The translations under genes were made by a program, and so were the position numbers. A stretch of DNA of 64,000 bases. Origin: Catenuloplanes niger (lineage in GTDB: Bacteria > Actinomycetota > Actinomycetes > Mycobacteriales > Micromonosporaceae). The notes under the pieces are model-generated. The model ran no database searches. It was given only the letters and a program-made list of their open reading frames with translations, and was not told where the DNA came from. Location: positions 7,077,001 through 7,141,000 of the forward strand of contig NZ_JAVDYC010000001.1 of the NCBI RefSeq assembly GCF_031458255.1, in the 5' to 3' direction. Below are positions 16,504 through 24,293 of the stretch, one piece after another. Position 1 is the stretch's first letter. Each line of letters opens with the position of its first letter.

Positions 16504-18119
16504 CTACGCCCCGACCGATGGGCTGGATCGCGGCGGCGCTCGCCGCGATCCTGCTCACCATCGCCACCCCCGCCGTTCCGGCTGCGGCCGCGGCCGACGA
16601 GTACGTGCTGTACTACACGGTCACCGCGTCCTATCAGGGCCAGCCGGAGAACCTCGCCGGCATCGCCTCCCGCTTCCTCGGCGACGCCGGGCGCGCGACC
16701 GAGGTCTTCAACCTGAACACCGGCCGGCGGCAGCCGGACGGCGGCGCGCTCAGCGACCCGAACCAGCTGACCAACGGCTGGTACCTGGTGCTGCCGTGGG
16801 ACGCGGTCGGTCCCGGCGTGCAGTACGGCGTGCTGCCGACCACCGCGCCCGCGCCGGCACCCGCGCCCGCCCCGGGCGGCTCGGGCGCCCCGGCCAACCC
16901 GGCGAACCCGGCCAATCCCGGCAACCCGGCGAATCCGCCGGGGTCCCCGGGCGGCGCCGCCCCGTCCGGAGCGCCCGCGTCGCCGCGGCCCTCGGGCGGC
17001 GCCAAGCCGCCGGAGTCCGGCAAGTGCGTCGCGGCGACCGCGGCCAGCTCGCCGTCGAACTGGGCGATGACCCGGGTCGCGTCCGACCTGGCGTGGCCGT
17101 ACACCCGGGGCACCGGCGTCTCCGTCGCGGTCATCGACTCCGGTGTGGACGGTCAGGCTCCGCAGCTGCTCAACCGGGTGCAACCCGGCGTCAACGTCGT
17201 CACCGGTGAGAACCGCGGCGACACGGACTGCCTCGGCACCGGCACCGCGATGGCCGGCCTGATCGCGGCGCAGGCGGCCGAGAACGACCCGTTCACCGGC
17301 GTGGCACCGGACTCGATCGTGCTGCCGATCCGGGTGGTGACGGACGGCGCGACCGCGGCACCGGCCGCACAGGCCGCGGCCATCGACGTCGCGCTCCAGC
17401 TGCAGCCCGGCGTGCTCGCGCTCGGCTCCTACGTGGACATCACCGCGGACCCGGTGGTGCAGAGCGTGCAGAAGGCGCTGGACCTCGGCATCCCGGTGGT
17501 CGCCGCGGCACCGACCACGTCCGGTGGCGTCACGCCGCCGGAGGACGTGATCCTGGTCGGCGGCGTCGGGATGGACGGCAAGCTCGCGGAGGAGTACGCG
17601 GCCGGGACCGTCGAGGTGGTCGCGCCCGGCGTGAACGTCTCCAGCCTCGGCATCAACGGCACCACGTTCGTCGGCACCGGCACGCAGTACGCGGTGGCGA
17701 TGACCGCCGGCACGGTCGCGCTGATCCGCGGCTACAACTCGAACCTGAACCCGAAGCAGGTCGCGCACCGGTTGCAGGCCACGTCCGCGCAGATGGGCGA
17801 CGGCAAGCCCGATCCCCGGTACGGCCACGGCATGATCAACCCGGAGGCCGCGGTCACCCGGGAGCTGCCCGAGGAGGCCACGCTGGTCTCGTCGGACAAC
17901 CGGGACGCCACGCCGGTCTCCGGCAGCGAGGAGATCCGGATCGCGTTCCTGCTCACCGTGCTGGCCGGGCTGGTGCTCACCGCGCTGCTCGTGCTGCGCT
18001 TCCGGCGCACCATGCGGGCGGCGGCGGCCGAGGACGACCTGGACGACGACTGGCCCGCCGGTGACCCGCCGGTGGACAAGGCCAAGCCCACCGAGCCCAG
18101 CTCGGCCGGATCGCACTGA
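16500..18119 (+). CDS. Mycosin-like S8 subtilase, catalytically inactive (pseudoprotease)
   Basis: 539 residues from GTG at 16500, which overlaps the previous stop; ATG at 16485 is an alternative. It has a signal peptide (about 1-32), a LysM-like module (about 35-100, IASRFLGDAGRATEVFNLN) and a Pro/Ala/Gly-rich linker. The S8 subtilase domain spans about 185-460, and a C-terminal membrane helix (about 480-500, LLTVLAGLVLTALLVL) with a basic tail gives the topology of type VII mycosins. The catalytic Asp motif AVIDSGVDG is present. However, the His motif GHGT reads GTGT (17235-17246), and the Ser motif GTSxAxP reads GTQYAVA (about 17680-17700). Two of three catalytic residues are therefore missing, and it is probably a structural or binding protein. 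Mycosins stabilise ESX membrane complexes independently of proteolysis (family knowledge), which could be its role. Confidence 0.85.
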   Translation: MTTPRPMGWIAAALAAILLTIATPAVPAAAAADEYVLYYTVTASYQGQPENLAGIASRFLGDAGRATEVFNLNTGRRQPDGGALSDPNQLTNGWYLVLPWDAVGPGVQYGVLPTTAPAPAPAPAPGGSGAPANPANPANPGNPANPPGSPGGAAPSGAPASPRPSGGAKPPESGKCVAATAASSPSNWAMTRVASDLAWPYTRGTGVSVAVIDSGVDGQAPQLLNRVQPGVNVVTGENRGDTDCLGTGTAMAGLIAAQAAENDPFTGVAPDSIVLPIRVVTDGATAAPAAQAAAIDVALQLQPGVLALGSYVDITADPVVQSVQKALDLGIPVVAAAPTTSGGVTPPEDVILVGGVGMDGKLAEEYAAGTVEVVAPGVNVSSLGINGTTFVGTGTQYAVAMTAGTVALIRGYNSNLNPKQVAHRLQATSAQMGDGKPDPRYGHGMINPEAAVTRELPEEATLVSSDNRDATPVSGSEEIRIAFLLTVLAGLVLTALLVLRFRRTMRAAAAEDDLDDDWPAGDPPVDKAKPTEPSSAGSH

Positions 18120-18164
18120 ACGGGCGGTCGGCTACGTGACGGCAGACATGGGTCCGATCGGGAA

Positions 18165-18201
18165 CTCGCGCGTCCCTGACATCCTCATCGGGACGTGCGA
18201 G
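18165..18201. promoter_or_regulatory. Inverted repeat before anti-sigma gene
   Basis: CTCGCGCGTCCC at 18165-18176 faces GGGACGTGCGAG at 18190-18201, 11 of 12 positions complementary with a 13-base spacer. It ends 28 bases before the GTG at 18230. It could be an operator or a hairpin in the leader; no GAAC/CGTT promoter was found here. Confidence 0.4.
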
Positions 18202-18229
18202 TGCGGAACTGCAGAGGACTTGATGCCCC

Positions 18230-19030
18230 GTGGCTGACGACGTCTGTGCCGAGCCGCGGCTCCGCGCCGCGCTCGGCCTCTACCTGACCGGCGCGCTTCC
18301 CGACGCGGAGCTCAGCGCGGTCGAGTCGCACCTCGGCACGTGCGCGGTGTGCCTGGCGGACGCGGATCGTCTCGGGGAGGCGGCGGTGATGCTCGCACTG
18401 CTCTCCGAGACGGACCGCCGCGAGCTGGTGGCGGAGTTCGGCACCCGCGCCGGCGAGCCGGCCGAGGAGCACGACCACCACCATCCGCCGGTACGGGTGG
18501 TTCCCGCACCGGACGCGCCGCCCGCACCGGTGCGCCCGGCCGCGGACCGCCCGCGCGCGCGGCCCGGTGGCGGCACCGGCCCGGGGCGCTGGCGGTCGCG
18601 CCGGTCCCGGCTGCTGCTGGCCGGCGTCGGCCTGGCCGTGGTCGCGCTGCTCTCCGCCGGTGTCGCGCTCGGCACGTCGATGATCGGCGGCCTGCGCCAG
18701 CCGGAACCGGTGACGCTGGTGACGAACGCGCAGGGTGGCGACGTCACGCTCTCCGTCACGGTGCTCGACGCCGACGGCACCGTGACGCTGGAGGCACTGG
18801 TCACCGGCCTGACGCGCGGTGAGCTCCACCGGTTCTACGCCCGCGACGTGGACGGCGGGTCGCACCTGCTGACGGAGATGACCGGCACCGGCGGCCCGAT
18901 CCAGATCAACGCCCCCTGTCCGGTGCCGATCGACCGTCTCGCCGAGTTCAGCGTGACCGCGGCCGACGGTTCCCTGGTCGTGCAGGCGATCGTGGACCGC
19001 GGCGCGAGCGGCTCGGGCACGCCGGACTGA
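18230..19030 (+). CDS. Membrane anti-sigma factor, zinc-finger type
   Basis: 266 residues. The zf-HC2 domain carries HLGTCAVC at about residues 34-41. A His-rich stretch (EEHDHHHPP, about 81-89) and a Pro/Arg-rich linker follow. The membrane helix is at about 123-147 (LLLAGVGLAVVALLSAGVAL), and an extracytoplasmic beta-rich domain is similar in layout to that of the gene at 12422. It is the likely regulator of the sigma factor at 19375, although 344 bases separate them. The GTG start has AGAGGAC upstream. The His run could bind metal, but nothing in the sequence proves this. Confidence 0.85.
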   Translation: MADDVCAEPRLRAALGLYLTGALPDAELSAVESHLGTCAVCLADADRLGEAAVMLALLSETDRRELVAEFGTRAGEPAEEHDHHHPPVRVVPAPDAPPAPVRPAADRPRARPGGGTGPGRWRSRRSRLLLAGVGLAVVALLSAGVALGTSMIGGLRQPEPVTLVTNAQGGDVTLSVTVLDADGTVTLEALVTGLTRGELHRFYARDVDGGSHLLTEMTGTGGPIQINAPCPVPIDRLAEFSVTAADGSLVVQAIVDRGASGSGTPD

Positions 19031-19374
19031 CATGGGCGGGGCGGGTGCGGCGGCCGGGCTCGATGAATTTCTTTCCCCTGCCTTCGCCGCGGCCGAGGAA
19101 GCGCGTAAGGTCGTCGAGCGGATGGCGGGCAGCTCGTCCTCCGGCCGTTGCTCGGGCCAGCGCGACCACCTCCGAGCGGGCGGGAGCCCTGCCTGCGACC
19201 GTGGCTGGTGCGAGAAGCCGTCCGAAGCGTACATTTCTCTCGGACTTCAGGGACAAGTCGGAAACATAGCTTTTTTACGATTCCCTGGTTGGTTTGCATG
19301 TGGCCTCGGACCGACGAAGTGGTCCGGCCGGGCGCCGCGGGGGCGCGCCTGTCCGGCGGACACGGTAGGGGATA
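19031..19374. other. 344-base intergenic region before sigma factor gene
   Basis: No gene is seen. A markedly AT-rich island (about 19263-19300, acatagcttttttacgatt) stands out from the GC-rich surroundings and is the likely promoter area for the sigma gene. No GAAC-N16-CGTT element and no clear -35/-10 pair was found. The length suggests that the sigma gene has its own promoter rather than relying on read-through from 18230. Confidence 0.5.
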
Positions 19375-19908
19375 GTGGACGTACGAGAGCAGGCGCAGGT
19401 CGACGCCGAGGCGGACGCGTGGCTGCGGGCGGTGCAGGCGGCCCACGGCCCGATCGTGTACCGGTATCTCTCCGGGGTGACCCTGGGTGACCGTGCCGCT
19501 GCGGAGGACATGCTGCAGGAGGTGCTGCTGCGCGCCTGGCGGCACTACCCCACGCTGTCGAAGACGCCGGACACCGTACGTGCCTGGATGTTCGCGGTCG
19601 CCCGTAACCTGGTCATCGACGCGGGCCGGGCCCGGCGCGCGCGGCCGACCGAGGTCAGCCCGCCCGACCTGACCCAACTGCCGGAGCCGGGCGACCCGAT
19701 GGACCGGGTGCTCACCGCCGGCCTGGTCCGGGAGGCGTTGCGGCAGCTCAGCCCGGTGCACCGGACCGTGCTCATCGAGATCTACTTCGGCGGTGCGCAG
19801 GCGTCCGATGTGGCTGATCGGCTCGGCGTCCCGGAGGGTACGGTGAAGTCACGCGCGCACTACGCTCTGCGAGCGCTCCGTGCCGTTCTTCAGCAGATGG
19901 AGGCCTGA
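19375..19908 (+). CDS. ECF RNA polymerase sigma factor
   Basis: 177 residues. Region 2 (YRYLSGVTLGDRAAAEDMLQ, WMFAVARNLVIDAGR) and region 4 (LSPVHRTVLIEIYFGG, VPEGTVKSRAHYALRAL) are complete. It is paralogous to the sigma factor at 13981 and shares LIEIYF and PEGTVKSR with it, but lacks its N-terminal extension. The GTG start has GTAGGGG nearby. Its partner is most likely the anti-sigma factor at 18230. Cross-talk with the other pair is plausible but not shown. Confidence 0.9.
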   Translation: MDVREQAQVDAEADAWLRAVQAAHGPIVYRYLSGVTLGDRAAAEDMLQEVLLRAWRHYPTLSKTPDTVRAWMFAVARNLVIDAGRARRARPTEVSPPDLTQLPEPGDPMDRVLTAGLVREALRQLSPVHRTVLIEIYFGGAQASDVADRLGVPEGTVKSRAHYALRALRAVLQQMEA

Positions 19909-19985
19909 ACGGAGACGTTCCGGCAAACTGCGGATCACGTTTCGGGGCGACCGGCGAGTAACGTCGGAGGGCCGCCCGCGGTGCA

Positions 19986-20014
19986 TTGACAATCGCCTGC
20001 GCCGCGCCGAATAT
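19986..20014 (+). promoter_or_regulatory. Candidate housekeeping (sigma-70 type) promoter
   Basis: TTGACA at 19986-19991 is a perfect -35 box, followed after 17 bases by GAATAT at 20009-20014. It lies 50 bases before the short gene at 20065 and would drive 20065-24069. This differs from the GAAC/CGTT elements elsewhere in the cluster, so this operon may be expressed constitutively. Confidence 0.55.
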
Positions 20015-20064
20015 GTGGTGGTTCGTGACCCGGATCGTCGGGTGGACAGTAGGAGAAGGAACGG

Positions 20065-20163
20065 ATGTCGGACAGCCCGGAGGTCCCGCGCAAGCACCAT
20101 GCGCGCAGGCGTCCGACCCCCGCGGGCGGGGTGTTCGGAAACCGGGCGGGGCACCGGCGGTGA
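20065..20163 (+). CDS. Small basic protein or leader peptide (32 residues)
   Basis: ATG at 20065 is preceded by AGGAGAAGG with a seven-base gap, one of the best ribosome sites in the window. The frame encodes 32 residues beginning MSDSPEVPRKHHARRRPTP and ends in TGA at 20161-20163, which overlaps the GTG of the next gene (GTGA). The peptide is strongly basic, with no membrane segment. The site and coupling suggest that it is translated, either as a leader ensuring translation of the large downstream gene or as a small partner protein. It is too short for similarity-based support. Confidence 0.55.
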   Translation: MSDSPEVPRKHHARRRPTPAGGVFGNRAGHRR

Positions 20164-22283
20164 CGATCGGTCACGCTGGCCGTCCGGCGCTGCCGGCCGG
20201 CCCGCGGCGTGGGTCCGCGAGCGCGCTCCGCTGGGTTGCGGACAATCTGGCCGTCGTCGGGCCGGACCCGGGCGACGCCATCGTCTCCATCGCTGGCCTG
20301 CTGCCCACGGAGCCCGGCGTGGTCACGGTGGTCGGTCAGCTCGCCGGCCCGGACGACTGGGCGATGATCACCGAGGTGCTCCCGATCGCGGTGCCGCCCG
20401 GCGCGGCCGCCCGGCTCGCCGTCTCCGGCGCCGGGATGAGCCCGCCGCACGGCCCGCCGCCCGCCGCCCTGCTCGCCCAGCAGCTCGACGCGGACATCTA
20501 CGCGCCGAACGGTCAGCTGCTGCTGGTCCCCGGCGGCGGCATGTTCGCGCTGGACGGCTGGCGGTGGTTCAGCCCGGACGGCATGGTCCGCCAGGGCGGC
20601 CGCCGGTTCCCGCGCCCGCACTGGGAGTCCGAGGTGGACACGATCGCCCGGCACCCGGTCAGCGGCGTGCGGGCGTACGCCGTACCCGCGGGACTGTGGC
20701 TCTTCTCGGACGCCCCCGGCGTGCCCGACCCGAGCCTGGACGACCTGGTCCTGGCCATCCCGGCCGACCCGGACCGGGTCACGATCGTGCTCGGCCGCCC
20801 CGGCACGCCCGCGCCCGGCGTCGAGGCCGTCATGTCGATGCTGGAGGCGCTCGACCCGTCCATGGTCATCGCGCCGTACGGTGACGCGGCGGCCGAGGTG
20901 ATGCGGCTGGCCACGCTGATCGCCGAGCACTGGGACAGCCCGGTCGAGGTCGCCACCGGCCTGCCGACGCTGGACGGCGAGTTCGAGCTGGTCTCGGTCG
21001 CGGTCGACCCGTCCGGCGAGAGCTGGTGGACACCGCCGGTCTCCCGGCTGCGCGTCGCACCCGGCGTCCCGCCCGCGCCGATCGGCACCGTCGGGCTCCT
21101 CGCCGACCTGCGGCCCACCGGCACCGGCAGCCACCGCCTCAACGAGCGCTGGGTGGTCGAGGCCACCCAGTTCGGCCTCTGGGTCCGCCCGCCGTACGCC
21201 GGACAGCACGTCGCCGACGTCCGCCGCCGCCCGTGGGACCCGCAGCGCCTCACCATCCTGGTCGGGCTGCCCGGGCTGCCGCTGCCCGACGACGTCCTGC
21301 CGATGCTGCACATGCTGCTCAACCGGCTCCCACCGGACGTGCGCGGCCGGGTCACCTTCGTACCCACCGAACTCAACCACCTGCTCGACACGGACACCGA
21401 GGACCGCCCGGACGTGGTCCTCGCCGACCAGCGCTCCACCACGCCGCGCTGGTGGCGCCGCGACGACCGGCTCTTCGCGGTGCTGCTCACCGTGGACGGG
21501 CCGACCGGCATGGTCCGCACCGACGCCGGTGACGTCGCGCCCGGCGAACTCGGCGAGATCATCGCCACCCACCGCGACCCGGACCCGCGCCCGGTCCTGC
21601 TCATCGCGTCCGCGCCGGTCGCGCCGGACGTGGAACAGCTGCTCGCCGACCAGCTCCAGTCGACCGTGATCGCGCGCCGCAACGACGGCTGGTGGGCCAG
21701 CGCGCCGCACCGGGTCGGGCTGGAACCGCGCGCCGCGGCCATGCTCCCGTCCGGCTTCCCGTTCACCGAGGAGGAACTGGCCGCCGCGCTCACTCCGGCC
21801 CGCCCCGCGACCCGACGGCAGCCCGGCCGGGCCGCCGACCACGAGCCGCTGCTGTCACTCGCCCCGGCTCAGGAGGCCGCCGTGGTGGCGCAGCGGCTGC
21901 GCGAGGGCCGGGCCGGCGTGCCCACGGTCGTGGTGGCCGCGGAGCCCGACTGGCGTCACCCGTTCCGCCTCGACGGGCGGCCGGCGACCGCGCTCGAGCT
22001 GGCCCGCACCATCGCCGACCACCGGCCCGGCTGGATCGCCGACCGGGAGACCGTGTGGCTGGAGGCCGGCGAGCTGACCGAGTCGTCGCTGCGGCTGCTG
22101 GCCAACTACCTGGGCACCCCGGTGGGCACCCGGGCGCGCGCGGTCCCGGACGCACCACCGGCGGCGCACGCGACCGGCTGGTTCGCGGTGCCGCCGCGCG
22201 GCGCGGACGGTCAGGACCTCACCGGACCGTACGGCCGCGAGGGCTACCTGGATCAGGAGAGATACGACCATGGAGAGCCCTGA
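20160..22283 (+). CDS. Large repeat-built protein of unknown function
   Basis: 707 residues from GTG at 20160, which overlaps the preceding short ORF. No signal peptide or membrane helix is seen and I cannot assign a function. It consists of internal repeats of about 130-150 residues, each with a segment of the type LLAQQLDADIYAPNG (about residue 117), LIAEHWDSPVEVATG (about 265), LLADQLQSTVIARRN (about 503) and LLANYLGTPVGTRAR (about 657). The same kind of unit builds the 802-residue protein at 6239, so the two are probably distant paralogues on opposite flanks of the cluster. The last 14 bases overlap the next gene, which carries the discoidin domain, so the two products likely work together. 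Confidence 0.75.
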   Translation: MTIGHAGRPALPAGPRRGSASALRWVADNLAVVGPDPGDAIVSIAGLLPTEPGVVTVVGQLAGPDDWAMITEVLPIAVPPGAAARLAVSGAGMSPPHGPPPAALLAQQLDADIYAPNGQLLLVPGGGMFALDGWRWFSPDGMVRQGGRRFPRPHWESEVDTIARHPVSGVRAYAVPAGLWLFSDAPGVPDPSLDDLVLAIPADPDRVTIVLGRPGTPAPGVEAVMSMLEALDPSMVIAPYGDAAAEVMRLATLIAEHWDSPVEVATGLPTLDGEFELVSVAVDPSGESWWTPPVSRLRVAPGVPPAPIGTVGLLADLRPTGTGSHRLNERWVVEATQFGLWVRPPYAGQHVADVRRRPWDPQRLTILVGLPGLPLPDDVLPMLHMLLNRLPPDVRGRVTFVPTELNHLLDTDTEDRPDVVLADQRSTTPRWWRRDDRLFAVLLTVDGPTGMVRTDAGDVAPGELGEIIATHRDPDPRPVLLIASAPVAPDVEQLLADQLQSTVIARRNDGWWASAPHRVGLEPRAAAMLPSGFPFTEEELAAALTPARPATRRQPGRAADHEPLLSLAPAQEAAVVAQRLREGRAGVPTVVVAAEPDWRHPFRLDGRPATALELARTIADHRPGWIADRETVWLEAGELTESSLRLLANYLGTPVGTRARAVPDAPPAAHATGWFAVPPRGADGQDLTGPYGREGYLDQERYDHGEP

Positions 22284-24069
22284 CCGCACCCCGGACGACG
22301 GAACGGACCCGGCCCCGCCACCCCGGAACGGCGCCGGACCCCCACCGATGAACGACGGCGCCACGGCCTCGGCCGCGAGTGGCGGCACCTCGGCCCCGGT
22401 TGCGAGTGGCGGCACCACGGCCCCGGTTGCGAGTGGCGGCGCCCCAGCCCCGGCCGGGAACGGCGGCGCCGCCGTGCCGTCCGGCGGCGGTGGTGCGGAA
22501 GCGCCGAGTTCGGCCGGCGGGCGGGACGCGCAGCCGTCGGGCGGTGGCGGGTTCTCCGCGCCGACGGCCAGTGGCGGGCATCCGGTGCCGGGCGGTGGCC
22601 GGCGGCCGCCGGTGCAGCGCGCGGTGGCGCTCAGCGGCCTGCCGCCGTACGAGGTGGCTCCGCCGGACGTCTCGCCACCCGCACCGGCGCCGCTGACCCG
22701 AGGCGGGCAGCGCGGCGGATCGCGCGGGGACCGGCCGACCGGTCCGGCCGCGAATCCGCGACCGGCCTCCGAGATCCCGATGCCGTCCCCCACGTCGGCG
22801 CCGCCGGCTCCGATCTCGCCGGCTCGCCCGGTGTCACCGGCCGGACCGCCTCGGCCGGACCGCCCGATCTCACCGGCCGGCCGGGACGCGGCAACGCACG
22901 GCACCGCGGCATCCGGTGCTGCCGCATTCGGTGCTGCGGCATTTGGTGCTGCCGCGTCCGGCACCGCCGCGTCCGGCACCGCCGCGTCCGGCACCGCCGC
23001 GTCCGGCACCGCCGCGTCCGGCACCGCCGCGTCCGGCACCGCCGCGTCCGGCACCGCCGCGTCCGGTGCCGCCGCGTCCGGCACCGCCGCATCGCGCATC
23101 GCATGGTCCGGCGGCGCCGCCTCCGGTGCGGCCGCCTCCGGTGCGGCCGGATCCGGTGCGGCCGGATCCGGTGCGGCCGGATCCGGTGTCGCCGGGGCCG
23201 GCGTGGCCTTCGGTGATGCCGGCGCCGGGCCTCCCGGCCTCGCGGCCCCGAGCGGCGGCGAGGACGAGGACGAGGCGCGGTGTACCCAGGCGCTCCCGGC
23301 GGAGCCGGCCGTGCCGCGCGAGTCCGCCGTCGAGCGATTCCGGCCCTGGCTGGTGCCGCTCGTCCTGGTCGGTGTCATCGCGATCGCCGCCGCCGCGATC
23401 GGCGGGAACAACCTGAACGGTGGCAGCGCGGACGGCACCCGCACCGCGCTGCCGGGGCCGCCGGGGACCGATGTAACGATCATCACCGTGGGTCCGCCGT
23501 CCGGTGCCCCGAGCGGGACGCCGTCCGCCGCCGCGCCGTCGGCCGGTACGCCGTCGGCGGCCCCCACCGTCTCGGCCACCCCGGGCGCGCCGGTCGTGGC
23601 GCCCACCACCGCCGGTCCGGTGCGCACGCCCGCGGAGGGCGGCGTGACCGGACGCCCCAACCCGACCGGCGCGAACCTGGCGCTGCACCGGCCGGTCACC
23701 GCGTCCAGCGTCGAGTCCGGCACCTGGCCGGCCGCGGCCGCGGTCGACGGCAACGACGGCACCCGGTGGGGCAGCGAGTTCCAGGTCGATCCACAGTGGA
23801 TTCGCGTCGATCTCGGCGAGACCTGGGCGATCAGCAGCATGGAGATCGTCTGGGAACGTGCCTTCGCGCAGGCGTTCCACGTCGAGGTCTCGGTCGACGG
23901 CACCACCTGGACCCGCGTCCACGACACCACCTCCGGCCGCGAGGGTCTGCTGACCTTCTCGGCCGGCGGGGTCCCCGGCCGGTACGCCCGGATCACCGGT
24001 ACCGCGCGCAGCACCGAGTCCGACCATCAGCTGTACGGTTACTCGATCCTGGAGTGGCGCATCCGTTGA
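22270..24069 (+). CDS. Membrane protein with low-complexity cytoplasmic region and outer discoidin domain
   Basis: 599 residues. About 350 residues of Ala/Gly/Pro/Ser-rich sequence, including AASGT tandem repeats, precede one membrane helix (about 359-378, WLVPLVLVGVIAIAAAAI). A Thr/Pro/Ser-rich linker follows, and a C-terminal F5/8 type C domain at about 460-599 carries AVDGNDGTRWGSEF, PQWIRVDLGETW and RYARITGTAR. Without a signal peptide, the discoidin domain should lie outside (type II topology). Such domains bind sugars or cell-wall polymers. The start overlaps the upstream gene by 14 bases. It is a paralogue of the partial protein at the left edge. Confidence 0.82.
   Translation: MESPDRTPDDGTDPAPPPRNGAGPPPMNDGATASAASGGTSAPVASGGTTAPVASGGAPAPAGNGGAAVPSGGGGAEAPSSAGGRDAQPSGGGGFSAPTASGGHPVPGGGRRPPVQRAVALSGLPPYEVAPPDVSPPAPAPLTRGGQRGGSRGDRPTGPAANPRPASEIPMPSPTSAPPAPISPARPVSPAGPPRPDRPISPAGRDAATHGTAASGAAAFGAAAFGAAASGTAASGTAASGTAASGTAASGTAASGTAASGTAASGAAASGTAASRIAWSGGAASGAAASGAAGSGAAGSGAAGSGVAGAGVAFGDAGAGPPGLAAPSGGEDEDEARCTQALPAEPAVPRESAVERFRPWLVPLVLVGVIAIAAAAIGGNNLNGGSADGTRTALPGPPGTDVTIITVGPPSGAPSGTPSAAAPSAGTPSAAPTVSATPGAPVVAPTTAGPVRTPAEGGVTGRPNPTGANLALHRPVTASSVESGTWPAAAAVDGNDGTRWGSEFQVDPQWIRVDLGETWAISSMEIVWERAFAQAFHVEVSVDGTTWTRVHDTTSGREGLLTFSAGGVPGRYARITGTARSTESDHQLYGYSILEWRIR
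22915..23205 (+). repeat. 15-bp tandem repeat array (AASGT codons)
   Basis: The unit GCCGCGTCCGGCACC occurs seven times in a row without change from 22951 to 23055, then as a variant and another perfect copy. Degenerate units extend to both sides (GCATCCGGTGCT, GCCGGATCCGGTGCG). All copies keep the reading frame. Identity at synonymous positions implies recent expansion. Confidence 0.9.
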
Positions 24070-24186
24070 GTTTTCCCGCATCTGACCGTGCCGCCGCCTG
24101 AGTCTGTCCGGACCGGCCCGTCTTCGTCCGCTTGATAGCCGCCGGTGTCCGAGTGGGTGGAAAGGGGATTACCTTCACCGGAACGT

Positions 24187-24212
24187 CGAACTATGCGCGC
24201 CCCGCTTCCGTT
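24187..24212 (+). promoter_or_regulatory. Candidate ECF-sigma promoter (CGAACT-N16-CGTT)
   Basis: CGAACT at 24187-24192 and CGTT at 24209-24212 are 16 bases apart, 81 bases before the ATG at 24294. It is a one-family variant of the elements at 700, 11725, 14721 and 40083, with GAAC and CGTT kept. Confidence 0.5.
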
Positions 24213-24293
24213 AAACCGGCGACACCTCCACGAGCGAAGGCGAGCGGGCGCGATGGGCATCATCCGGCATCCGGCAGCACGGTGGTCGCTGGT

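Noticed and set aside
22951-23085. CRISPR-like array
   Set aside because: Units are 15 bases, contiguous without spacers and in frame within a protein gene.
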